64,000 nt of DNA, taken from Mesotaenium endlicherianum. Taxonomy: Eukaryota > Streptophyta > Zygnematophyceae > Zygnematales > Mesotaeniaceae. Below are positions 11,851 to 22,058 of the stretch, piece after piece. The stretch spans positions 171,654 to 235,653 of the forward strand of contig WELA01009122.1 in assembly GCA_009602735.1 (NCBI GenBank), given 5' to 3'. The position numbers and the translations under genes were made by a program. Within the stretch, counting starts at the first letter, position 1. The number at the start of each line of letters is the position of its first letter. The notes beneath the pieces are model-generated. The model saw nothing but the letters and a program-made list of their open reading frames with translations. It searched no databases and was not told where the DNA came from.

Positions 11851-12600
11851 GTGGCGCCAGGTATGTGTTTTTCATGTGGCAAAAAGGGACATACCTTTAA
11901 AACAAGTCCTTCAAAAAAGGATTCGCGGTATAGTCCCGACGACGTAGCTCAGGAGCCAGTCATTGCGCCTCCTTCTGAGCTATTGACAACACTACTTAGT
12001 GAGCAAGAACTTCTAGGTGTATGTCCACATACACCCAAGATCCTTGTTCTCTCTGGCATACCCAATATTGATGTATTCCATTCAGAATATATTAGTATGC
12101 AAGTGTTGAGCTTTGAGGAGTTTACGGAACTCAAGTGTATCCATGCTTGCATGTTCTTGCACTTCCAACCGCATGATTCTAACATTGTACAGTGTTACGA
12201 ACACGTGTCTCGATTACGAAAAACGCACAAGTGTCTTGCACCAATTTATATTGCTGCATTCACGAAAAAACGCTTGTACTCTGACCAGATTACTCGATTT
12301 CAAGCGCGATCGGCAATGCAAAATGGGATTTTGGTAAAGGACCTCCATAATTCCCACATTCCTCTCAAGGCGAGGGCATTGCTAGTGATGCATAATGCTT
12401 CTTTGGGATTAAGTATGACATTTGAAACGAAGGTTTCAGGCAAATTATGCTTTACAGTCATTGATTCAAGGTCATCAGTGAGCTTCGCTAGTGCACGTTT
12501 TGCACAAGGTATGAAGCTGCTTCCAATACTCAAGGACGAGACACTTCGCCTCGGCGATGGCTTGTTAGCTTGTGTTTTTGGAAAATTAAGTTATAACTAA
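11851..12600 (+). pseudogene. G1 gag zinc knuckle and protease relic
   Basis: The frame opens near a zinc knuckle CFSCGKKGHTFKTS, in which the fourth ligand (Cys) has become Ser. After about 190 residues of unrecognised linker it shows an aspartic-protease active site VIDSRSSVSF, where the invariant Gly of DSG is Arg, so it could not be active. The frame stops at 12598-12600. The next block (12645 on) resumes with GNDWL, the usual end of the gypsy protease, showing that this stop interrupts one ancestral frame. Confidence 0.75.
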
Positions 12601-12644
12601 AAGCGCAGTCATACATCGGCCACGTACAAATCTACGTCACTGAA

Positions 12645-14333
12645 TTGCCGCATGGAATTGACGCAATTTCGGGTAATGATTGGCTTACGCAAACAAGTGC
12701 ATTGCTTGACTTCGGTCAAAAGACACACATTGTACGCAAGGGGACCAAGAAGATTACTCTTCAGTCCCTTAAGCCCAATATGGCCTTGGATAGTCCTTCA
12801 AAGACTCTTCTATTGTCCATAAAGCAAGCTCGACGTTTGGCAAAGCACGGTCAAAATGTTTTCTATGGATTACTAAGACCCGATTCCCCAGCAACTTCCA
12901 CTACTCTCTTTATGCAAGAGCCGATGTTGGACGTTACTGGTCATGAGGAAACACACACAGCTGAAATTTATGCTCTTTTGCAAAAGTATAAGTCAGTGTT
13001 TCCAAGTCAAATACCAGCCGGGCTTCCGCTTGACAGGGGTATTGGACACACAATCCCTCTCATTCCCGATTCTCAACCGACTTGGCGACCAATTTATCGC
13101 CTAAGCCCATTGGAGATGAACAAAATGAAGGACCAAATTAGCGACTTCCTAGCGAAAGGATGGATTGAGCCGAGCTCTTCTCCATTCGGCGCCCCCATCC
13201 TATTTGTTCAAAAAAAAGATGGGACGCTTAGAATGTGCATTGATTATTGTGCGTCGAACAACATAACAGTTGATAACCGCTATTCGTTGCCTCGCATTGA
13301 TGATTTGTTTGATTTGTTGCAGGGGGCATGCGTGTTCTCCTTGCTTGATTTAGTCCAAGGCTATCATTAAATTTGAATCACACCAGAGGATGTCCCCAAA
13401 ACAGCGTTTTGTACGCCTATTGGGCACTTCTAATACAAAGTCCTAAGTTTTGGACTTACCAATGCACCAGCGACGTTCCGAAGTACGATGAACGACCTTA
13501 CTTGGGAAAATTTGTCCAGGTTTACCTCGACGATATCCTCGTGTATTCAAAGAACACGGACGAGCATTACAAACACCTCGAATTGGTGTTGCAAATCCTT
13601 CGTGAGCAACAGTTGTATGCTAAGCTCAAGAAATGTTCGTTTCTAAAGGATGAACTTTTGTACCTGGGACATATAGTGGGTTCGAAAAGGGTGCGCCCTG
13701 ACCCAGCCAAGATTGCGTGCGTCGCTGATTGGCCTGTCCAAAAAAAATGTACATACTGTACGTTCATTCCTTGGGTTTGCTAATCACTTTTGTAAGTTTA
13801 TGCAAGGCTATTTAGTGATGGCCGCGCCACTCACTGCTCTGACGAGGAAAGATAAGCAGTTCATTTGGGATGAGAATACGCAACATGCGTTTGAGCGCAT
13901 TAAGTATGCACTCACTAATGCGCCACTTCTTTCATTAGCCGATCCCGACTTGCCTTACGAGGTAGTCGCCAATGCGTCTGGTGTTGGAATAGGGGCAATA
14001 CTGCTGCAGGCAGGGAAGCCTATCAGTTTTGAGAGTCGTAAGCTGACACCTGCCGAACAAAATTACTCGACAGAGTAGGAGCTCTGGGCAGTCATATACG
14101 CTTTGAAAACTTGGCGATGTTATTTGGAAGGCTGCAAGGGTTTGACAATGGTTACGAACCACTGCCCAAATACCTTCTCTCAAATTCAGCCAACGCTATC
14201 GAGGCGCCAGACAAGATGGTCTGAGTTCTTGCAACGATTCCACTTTAACTGGGCATATCACCCTAGTCGTAACAATATTGCTAACCCTCTAAGTCAAATT
14301 CCCCATCACCACTTGATGTTGGGGTGTTGCTAG
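12645..14333 (+). pseudogene. G1 reverse transcriptase and RNase H (broken)
   Basis: Three overlapping frames hold one ancestral domain order. 12645-13370 carries the end of the protease and the RT fingers ([18 protein letters not shown], then YCASN where YRALN is usual). 13373-13783 carries YLDDILVYS, the RT active site. 13713-14333 carries the connection and RNase H, where the first catalytic Asp of TDAS reads NAS. A TAG (14076-14078) interrupts the EKELLAI-type region and frameshifts lie near 13370 and 13740. The protein cannot be functional. Confidence 0.85.
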
Positions 14334-14538
14334 TTTGCAAGAACAAAATAGTCAGGCTTCGAGGGCGGCCACTCTTGATTCTTTTGTACCCCCCCAAACG
14401 ACTGGCGTTGCCCGGCCTGGTGACGCGGACCAAACCGATTTGGATAGCATGCATAACTTGCAAGTACTTGACCTGCATCAACCATTTCGCAAGTGTTATC
14501 TCAAAGATCCGTTTTTCCTAGGTCTCTAAGGTACTGGC

Positions 14539-16043
14539 TTGAACGGTGTAGCCAAAACAATGGACAGTATGGATAAAAGGAAAGAACACTCAAGCTATTC
14601 GTTCGAGGACGGTTTTTGGTGGCACAGTAGGCGCATTGCTGTCCCAGAAGGCCGAGTAAGACATGTGCTACTACAAGAAGCGCATGACTCTCCTTACTCA
14701 GGTCACCATGGAATTACCAAAACCACACACGCTTTGCGCCGAGGGTACATTTGGCCGTCCCTTAAGGTTGATGTTGTTGAGTACATCCTCAACTGCGCAA
14801 CATGTCAGAGGAATAAGCCGAGCAATACGTTGCCAGCTGGGAAGTTGCAACCATTGGAACTTGCATGTGCTCCTTGGGAAAGCATAAGCCTCGACTTTGT
14901 CGTCGAATTGCCTACCACCGATAGAGTACACAATGGGGTGTTAACGATCGTGGATCGTTTCACTAAGATGGTGCACTTTGTGGCCACTAAATCATCGCTT
15001 GATGCCGTCGAGACCGCGCATCTCTTCGTGGATCATGTGTTCAAGTTGCATGGCATGTCGAAAGAAATCATAAGTGATCGTGACAGTAGATTTACGAGCC
15101 ACTTCTGGCAGGAAGTTTGCTCGCATTTCGGCTCGAACCTTAAGATGTCAACTAGCTTCCATCCCCAGACCGATGGTCACACAGAGCGTTTGAACCGCGT
15201 TCTGCAACAATTCCTTAGGCATTATGTGAATCCTTGCTAAGACAACTAGGACACCCTCCTTTCAGTTGCAAAGTTCGCTGTTAATAATGATTATCAGGAA
15301 AGTGTTACGGAACTCCATTTTTCCTTAACTATGGGCGACATCTGCACACTCCCCTGACACACGTTGTTCAAAGTAAGACGGGGATGTCAACCATGAGAGT
15401 GCCAAGTGCACGCCTATTTGTCCATTCTCTTTAAGAGGTGCACAAAAACGCGAAGTTGGCTTTAGCCGCTGCTCGAGATTGGCAGAAAACGTTTGCTGAC
15501 ACATACAGGACTGAGTTAAGTCTTCAAGTTGGCAATAAAGTACTTTTGCAAACTAAAAACCTCCAACTCAAGCACCCAGGAAAGCGCAAGCTTCTGCCCC
15601 GCTGGGTAGGCCCCATTATCGTTATCGCAAAGGTTGGACCTGTTGCATACTGACTGAATTTGCCTAAATCCATGGGGCGAACGCATCCTGTGTTCCATGT
15701 CTGTTTATTTAAGCTGTTTAGGTTCGATGGCCGCTATCAGCCGCAAGCACCGGAACTGGAACTCGCCGATGATGATAAGGCCTGGGATGTAGAGGAGGTC
15801 TTAGGACACCGCTACACTCGTCATAAGCCTCCACGCGTGGAGCTTTTAATAAAGTGGCTTGATTACGATTCCAGCTGGAATTCGTACAAACCACAGGACA
15901 AAATCCTACATGACTGTAAGGACCTGGTTCACCAATATTGGTTACGATGGGCTGCCGCTCAACAGCTTTGTCCCACGGGCAATGTGCTACCCGGGCCAAT
16001 TTGTAAGCCAAGGAACAAACGCAAAAGAGACGCGGCCAACTAA
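14539..16043 (+). pseudogene. G1 integrase and chromodomain-like end (broken)
   Basis: 14539-15240 encodes an H2C2 zinc-binding motif (AHDSPYSGHHG ... CATCQRNKP) and an integrase core with SLDFVVELP, IISDRDSRFTS and DGHTERLNRVL, so the DDE triad is intact in this part. The frame stops at 15238-15240 and again a few codons on, where the sister fragment at 5699-5725 has sense codons. A GPY/F-like segment (15438-15653) and a chromodomain-like block (15660-16043, ELLIKWLDYDSSWNSY) follow in other frames. Confidence 0.85.
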
Positions 16044-16170
16044 TCGCTCTTTTCCGTCACTGTGATGATGCATAGTCCAATCGCTCACCAGTATTTTCCG
16101 CTACTCAAGGCTAGTATTGACACATTCAGGCTTAAAAGACGTACGCTTAACAAGGACGTTAAGTTCTTTC

Positions 16171-16183
16171 AAGGGGGGAGGAG
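16171..16183 (+). other. G1 polypurine tract
   Basis: AAGGGGGGAGGAG lies immediately before the 3' LTR TG and is the expected plus-strand primer. Confidence 0.8.
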
Positions 16184-17075
16184 TGCAACGATCCGCGCTA
16201 GTTTAGGCATATTTGGGATGTTTTCCCAATTACTCAAAGTACGTTATACTATTTATCATATTATTTGATAATTGATTGCATCATATTCAGTTATTCGCCA
16301 CACGCGTGTGTCAATTTATTCCTGGTCGATTGGCGAAACGACCGAGATACTATTGCAAGAAGCGTCGTAACGTAATTCGACTACTTCGCAAAAGTACGAC
16401 ATAATTATTCATAAAGTTACTTTGATTAACTATGAGATGATAACTGTATTAATCATTGTGTGATTAAATTATTTTGATTGTCATTATTTTGGATAATGCA
16501 CAATCACTGATTTTGGATTTACGACCAGTTGTTAATACGAACAAACAGTCGTAGAAGTCAAACGACACATAATATGCAAAGCGACTTTGCATCCGAGTGG
16601 ATTCCAACCCGCGACTTGTCGTTTGAAATGTTCACACCTGACCGATTGGCCAAAGTAGCTTATTAAACTACCGGTTCATGACAAAAGCATGTGTACGCGA
16701 TTCCGAGAGCAGTTGCGACTTTTCGGAAAGTCGCAAGAACGCGAAAATGCTCGTTTGGCGCGAAAGGGTTTTTTGGAAACCGTCGAAAAGTCTCCAAACG
16801 GTTAAACGGCGCGTTTCGAGCATTCAGCCGAAATGGGTCGTACCCTTTCGCCTGATTTTGTTGACATGAACTAGTGCCCTAGGTGGTGACTTGAAGCACT
16901 CCAGTGCCTCACGTTGTGCAGGTTTAAATACCTGTAGAGTCATTGTGAGTGCAACTCTCACAAGCACACATTCTTCGAGGATTGGTCAATTTGCACAAGT
17001 ATATAGATTTTCTTTCCACTTCATTCAAATATTCCTTGACCACCGAGGAAAAGATCCTCTCAAAAAGCAGAAACG
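16184..17075 (+). mobile_element. G1 3' LTR, right end clipped
   Basis: Begins TGCAACGATCC and stops at GAAACG, lacking the final TTACA seen in the 5' LTR. The tRNA-like A box (16642-16652) is intact but the B box (16600-16608) has become GTTGGAATC. The TATA box is decayed to TTTAAATA near 16924. It is visibly diverged from the 5' LTR, so the insertion is old. Confidence 0.88.
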
Positions 17076-17079
17076 TGCT

Positions 17080-17489
17080 AGCAGGCCCCCACACGTCTAA
17101 ATGGACCAACTCCAAGGACTCTGTGGCCCTCGTCACCTCTCCTCCTCTTGGAATTGCTGCTCTCGACTGTTCTCCCATCTGGCACCCTCTGCAAAACTCC
17201 AAGCTCTGCCCACTGAAATCTGGTAGTCCTCTATGCATATCCTTCGACATCTTCTTCAACTTCCGCTCACTGATATGTCCCAGTCTCTAATGCCACAGGT
17301 TCATGTCTCCACTCTTCGTCACTTCAACATGGACCACTCCTGCTGAGTCTGCCGCTTAGGCCTCCAGGGCCTGCAATCCACGCACCACCTCAGCTTCAAA
17401 CTTCAGCTGGAACAAACTTCCCTTTACTGCTGCCTTATGTGCTTTCAGGACAACTTCTCCCTTTTCAGTAAAATTTGAGCAGGCGGAAC
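17080..17489 (-). pseudogene. Copia GAG-pre-integrase and integrase zinc finger
   Basis: Minus-strand frame reads NLWH, a stop, RLGHISERKLKKM, then CRGCQMGEQ and LVHLDVWGPAS. This is the GAG-pre-integrase block with the HHCC zinc site and the first catalytic Asp region of the integrase core. It continues on the far side of the G1 element at 10180 and, upstream, across the G2 solo LTR at 17998. An in-frame stop precedes RLGH. Confidence 0.85.
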
Positions 17490-17992
17490 TGTAGGGAAAC
17501 AGATAGATGAAGTACTTAGTGAAATATAATACTTTATCTATTCAAGACAAGGATCTTTGAACACAAGTGGTAGCTTCTTGAAAGAGAGATGGCTTCTTGA
17601 AAGTTAATATATTTCTGGATTTTGGCAAGTACAAGAGTGATTCTGGAATGTCTTTCTATGTTTTAGCTCTTGTTTATATACTTGCTACATAAGTAATTTC
17701 TAGGAAAGTGTATGGTGATGTGTTGGCACCCAACACATCCCAAAACTTGCCACCTCTTTCTAGAATAATGTACACATGTCCTTTTGACCTAAAAATGGCA
17801 CATTTGACTTTTGCCACATGGAGTTCTTCTAGGTCTTTCCTCTAACTTCGAAAATGCCTTGAAAGTTTCAAAGGACATGAACCAAGTTACTAGAGTACCT
17901 ATTCACACTTGACTCCACACAATAATACTCCAAATATATTTGAAAACATTAAAATATATGCAAAGTAATATATAATAACTCAAATCACTACA
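17490..17992 (-). mobile_element. G2 solo LTR with target duplication GGAAC
   Basis: 503 bp, TGTAGGG...CACTACA, clearly the same LTR as those of the two full G2 elements but with many more substitutions. GGAAC lies on both sides (17485-17489 and 17993-17997). No internal sequence is present, so it is the product of LTR-LTR recombination. It splits the copia protease/integrase junction. Confidence 0.95.
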
Positions 17993-17997
17993 GGAAC

Positions 17998-19196
17998 TCT
18001 CAAACACCACCTTGTTCTCCAATGTAGTAGTCTTGGGCACAGAGAACAGATTCTTCACTAAGCCAGGGGTGTGCAAAACATCCTGCATTGTGAATTTCCA
18101 CCGCTTCCTTCCAATCTTTGAATGCACAACTACCTTTCCTGTGCCAATCCCTTGCAGCAAATTTCCATCTCCCACTCTAATAGGAACAGGCTCACACAGC
18201 TTGTAGTCATACAAGAGATCACTTCGTGGCGTGCAGTGCCTGGAGGATCTTGAGTCTACATACCACCTGTTCCTATCCTCCTCTTCCGCACATGTATATG
18301 CTTCATCAACAATGACAGCATGTGCATTCTCTCATGGGCACGAGAGGATGTACCTTCACTCTTCCTCTGTGGGCAACCTGGCAATGTGGCCCTTCTCATC
18401 ACATCTGTAACAAACAAAGTCTGTGCAGCTCGATGCCAAATGCCCAGGCTTTCCACAGTGATAGCACGCCCTCACTCCTCCCCTGCCTCTTCCTCCTTGA
18501 TGGCCGCCTCTGCTGGATGACCCTCCTCCTCCTTGACTTGTGTTGGCCAAATTTTTCTCCTTCATTTGCAGAGCCAGACCTCCTGCTGTTGCTTTCTTTA
18601 CTCTAACCATCTCCATCTTCTTTTCACTGTTCAGCAGTCTGGTCTCCACCACTCTCAGTGTCATGGCATTTACTTCCATGTTGAGTAGTACCTCCTTTGT
18701 CATATTGAACTCAGGTCTCAGTCCCATTAGCAGTTGGATCACTTGGTCTGCCTCTGTTACCTCAGCTTCAATAGCTCGCAATTCTTGACTTAACTTCAGC
18801 ATGCGGGAGAAGTACCCCTGTATGCCTTCTCCATCTTCCATTGCAAACCCATTGAACTGCCTCTTGTAGATTCGCTTGCTGGCTGTGCTGACTGACTGAT
18901 GAAATCTTCAATGCAATCCACACTTCTCTACTGGTTGTCAATCTGCACACTCTCAGCAGAGGCTCCGTCCCCAAGCTCTTGATCAGGTTGGAGAAAGCAT
19001 GTGCCTCCTTTCTCTTCCACTTCGCACGCTCCTCCTCTCTGGTCGTCACATATGCTACTGATGCTCCTGCTGCCAACCCTACTGGCAACGTATCTATCTC
19101 GAGAATAATATCCTTCAACTCGTACCGTGCTAACTACGCCATACACTTCATTGACCACACAAAGTACTCTGTACTCTTCCCATCAAAGTGCGGCAT
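17998..19196 (-). pseudogene. Copia gag and protease (broken)
   Basis: The minus-strand ATG at 19196 opens MPHFDGKSTEYFVWSMKCMA, the typical copia Gag start, then a stop and continuation as YELKDIILEID. The Gag body continues in other frames and ends with two zinc knuckles, CYHCGKPGHLASSC and CYRCDEKGHIARL (about 18360-18465). A protease site YVDSRSSRHCTP lies near 18250, with Arg replacing the Gly of DSG, and QDVLHTPGLVKNLFSV follows near 18030-18080. The start was chosen because it lies just after the primer binding site. Confidence 0.87.
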
Positions 19197-19209
19197 CCTC
19201 GAATCGCCT

Positions 19210-19221
19210 GCTCCAATACCA
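19210..19221 (-). other. Copia primer binding site
   Basis: On the minus strand TGGTATTGGAGC directly follows the LTR end ACAACA. It differs at two positions from the usual initiator tRNA-Met complement. Confidence 0.8.
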
Positions 19222-19696
19222 TGTTGTAATTCCTCTTCATCCATCTCTTCTTCTCACCGCATTTTCCTCTAAGTTGATCACACAGACAACTTCTTCTCTC
19301 CTCAAGTCACACAGACTTAGCTGGTAACACAAACAGCTTCCTTTAGTCACACAGACAAGGCCACACAGACCTGTAGCAGATCAAGCACTTAGCATAGATC
19401 TTGCACACACTCTTTCCTTGGAGACTCTTCTTCTTTCTTACACACAGGAGTTCACTATACATCTTCTTTCACAGCGCCTATATTCACTTGGTGGCTGCTC
19501 ACCTACCTCACACTCATCGATACTCTACACCTAATGTCCTATTGCCCTACACATCTACACAATCAACACAATGTCAACACATTGATAATTCACCCACTTT
19601 GACTACAGTATAAGTCTACTCTATGCATCGACACACACACATGTCAGCACACTAAACCGACACAAGAAATAGAGTCAGGAGTGCTTATTTACAACA
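19222..19696 (-). mobile_element. Copia 5' LTR
   Basis: On plus it runs TGTTGTAATT...ATTTACAACA, about 475 bp with near-perfect terminal inverted repeats. The inner end adjoins the primer binding site. No second copy exists in the window, so the outer boundary rests on the inverted repeat alone. The outer flank is CTATT. Confidence 0.75.
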
Positions 19697-20683
19697 CTAT
19701 TTCAATCACTATTGCTACGATGTGATTGAGGCCTTTCTGTGTACAAGTTGTCAAACATTTTGTTACCAACTGGAAATGTAGCAATGTTTAATGTGTTTCA
19801 TGATTATGAAGCTTCTATTTAGTTCTGACATCTTCAAAACCTTGTGCTTTAATAAGTGGTAGGATGGTGGGTCATGTCTCCTTAAACATGTGCAATATGA
19901 AGTGAGTGCAAGAAGAGGGTAATCATGTATGAAGCATCCCTGATTGTAGGTAAAGTTAGACGAGTGTCCGTGTCACCTGAATTTACAATTTTTTAAATTT
20001 ATGCCTTCAATGAAGATAATGTGCATTGGAGAAAGGTGTCAAAGTTGTAACTTGTGTTAAAGCTGCACAGACATGTATTAGAATGTATTAGAATGTTACT
20101 ATATGGATTTAAGTAGTGGTTGTAATAACAAATCATAACCTATTTAATTCTGAATTTACAGAGTGTACACACAAAATGTATTATAGGTTATTTCTTCTCT
20201 AATGTCACTGGGTGGGCTACCAATATCCTGTAGCTCTAACAGTGTAACACAGCCTTAGCGGTACGTGTTGTCATGTTAAGGTGATGTATGTGTGTTTTGA
20301 TTTTAAAGTTTACTAGTCCAAGGTGTAAGACTTAATTTTACGTAGTTGAACTTTAAAATGGGAACAGTGTCAAGCCCAAGTGTCGCGACAACTTGCTTTG
20401 TCAAGACTTGACACTCTGTTTGTCGAGAGGTTGAAATCGATGAAGAGCGTGCACACCAGCTGACATGGCCGCAGCGAACGTGCACGCGATTTGGTCTTAC
20501 GCTTACGTGTACACACACCAAAGATTTGGATGAGGCTATATAAAGGAAAACCAAAACCGACAGGTCAATAGATCGAAGTCGGCCATTTTGTCGAATTATA
20601 CTTCGTATACATGTATTTACCAAATACGACATATTTTAGCGTATAATCCGCACTCGACCGACCTATACGCACATGTCGAATAA
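19697..20683. other. Non-coding stretch, nothing recognised
   Basis: AT-rich DNA with only short ORFs and no domain, repeat or RNA motif that I recognise. A short direct repeat (ATGTATTAGA twice near 20070-20090) is the only structure noted. Confidence 0.3.
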
Positions 20684-21061
20684 ATAGGCCCGGGAGTTAT
20701 CCACGTTGGTAGTCCCATCATCTCGAATCGCCATCTGCCTAAGGCGTCATCTGGCAACTCATCTAGCACACCACACTTAGATGCACAGCTACGATGTTCG
20801 ATCACCGGTGGTACCACTTAAGGGGGTCAGCTGGCTGTCAAAGAATGGCTGTCAAAGAATGTGTCAATGAACTTACTTGAGTAAATCTCAGCCTGCTGCT
20901 ATTGGCCAATTCATTATACTGAATACCACTAGAAAGCCATTATACTGATATACAACTAAAGGCCAATATACTAAATATTTACTAAAGTTAAATAAAATGA
21001 ACTTATTTATCTATTACAATTAACGGGTACATTTTACTTACTGATATATTAATTCATTACA
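20684..21061 (-). repeat. X-family LTR fragment
   Basis: Matches the X LTRs from the conserved CCCGGGAGTTA-CCACGTTGGTAG core to the terminal TTCATTACA but lacks the other half. It contains a short tandem duplication GGCTGTCAAAGAAT. It abuts the piggyBac fragment. Sense strand is inferred by alignment with the Y LTRs. Confidence 0.7.
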
Positions 21062-21067
21062 GATAAC

Positions 21068-21355
21068 TTGTGCTCTTCCCTGTACTCTGATGAAGCAGGA
21101 CCTAGTGGGGTGGCAACCAGGGTAACAGTAGCACAACTTACAGCAGAAGATAGGTTCACTGGAAGACACTTTCCTATAGGAGTTGAGAAGAGGAAGTATT
21201 ATGTCGTGTCTGTTGCGGGTACGTTTGAACAACGTGCCAATAGTAAGAGAGATAAGTATAGTGATTACAAGTGTATGTCTTGTAGTGTGTACTTGTGCAC
21301 TGCTCCCTGTTTTCTGGTATACCACACCACCAGGTATATTCTCCATCTAGATTAA
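21068..21355 (+). pseudogene. piggyBac-type transposase C-terminal fragment
   Basis: The frame encodes GRHFPIGVEKRKYYVV followed by YKCMSCSVYLCTAPCFLVYHT. The Cys-X2-Cys-X5-Cys-X3-Cys-X4-His pattern ending in PCF..YHT is the hallmark of the cysteine-rich C-terminal domain of piggyBac transposases, which binds the transposon ends. The first Cys pair expected near KRKYYVVS is absent (Tyr and Val instead), so the finger is damaged. The catalytic domain is missing, and X LTRs sit on both sides. A TTAA, the piggyBac target, occurs at about 21353, but transposon ends could not be confirmed. Confidence 0.72.
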
Positions 21356-21372
21356 GGATCTTCAAGGAAAAA

Positions 21373-22053
21373 TGAAATGAATCGACTAACCAATAGGCAA
21401 TCAACAATCAATAAAAGATCTTTATATCAGCAAGTAATCTTCATGGTATTTATCGTTAACTGATTTAACAACAACAACAATACACTAGCAGTGAACAATA
21501 CTCACAAGTCAAATGCAAGTAAACGAGCATCAATCATGCAATCAGTAAAATCATACATAAGCAAGGTTAGAAGACAATTTGCATCAATGGCTTCTCGTCT
21601 TGGATTTAGATGTTGCTTAGTAAGCGATACAAGAGAGTTGGCCTTGTTTCCAAATGCCAAACTCGAAAGCAATACCTAGCATATGTACAGGGATTACGTT
21701 TATTGTTCAACGGCAAATGCGATGGCACCGCTTACCCGGGAGTTAACCACGTTGGTAGGACCTCGGCTAACCAAATCCACAGCCATCTCCCATTATCCCA
21801 AATCGCCATCCACCTTAAGGGTGTCAGTTGGCCACTCATCTAGCACACCACACCTAAATGCATGACTAGGCAGTTTGCTGCTACCGAGTACGGCAGTGAG
21901 CTAACTGTCAAAGAATGTGTTAGCAAGCTGACCTAAGTCAACAGGCTGACCTAATTAAATCCAACTTGCTGCTCTCGGCTGAGTCATTAAACTAAGTATT
22001 ATAAATCTAGCAGACTAAATTCCAACTAATGTATAGCAAGCTGATTCATTACA
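21373..22053 (-). mobile_element. X-family solo LTR with target duplication AAAAA
   Basis: 681 bp beginning TGAAATGAATC and ending GATTCATTACA, so the ends are inverted repeats of about 11 bp with TG...CA. AAAAA lies on both sides (21368-21372 and 22054-22058); the low complexity of this repeat weakens it, but other X copies also show 5-bp duplications. It has no coding capacity. Sense strand inferred. Confidence 0.85.
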
Positions 22054-22058
22054 AAAAA

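Larger units (their letters stand above)
10181..17075 (+). mobile_element. Full-length G1 Ty3/gypsy element (decayed)
   Basis: Two about 0.9-kb LTRs flank an internal region with a tRNA-iMet-like primer site (11097-11110), a zinc-knuckle and protease relic, RT, RNase H, integrase and a chromodomain-like end, then a purine tract (16171-16183). It lies inside copia integrase codons. The left flank ends TGCT and the right flank begins TGCT (17076-17079), a 4-base remnant of the expected 5-bp duplication. Removing the element and one TGCT restores the copia frame as GPAS-SQEIREL. The last few bases (TTACA) of the 3' LTR are missing. Confidence 0.9.
7600..19696 (-). mobile_element. Ty1/copia element, minus strand, broken by nested insertions
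   Basis: Reading leftwards from 19696 the order is 5' LTR, primer binding site, gag with zinc knuckles, protease, GAG-pre-integrase, integrase, reverse transcriptase, RNase H. INT preceding RT defines Ty1/copia. It is split by a G2 solo LTR (17490-17992), a complete G1 element (10181-17075) and, at its 3' end, a truncated G1 element (up to 7599). About 4.7 kb of copia sequence remains. The 3' LTR is not seen; it would have lain left of the 5117-7599 insertion and appears lost. Frameshifts and stops show the element is dead. Confidence 0.9.

Noticed and set aside
21086-21110. Hammerhead ribozyme core (CTGATGA)
   Set aside because: No GAAA segment or cleavage-site stem occurs at the needed distance; the bases encode part of the piggyBac frame.
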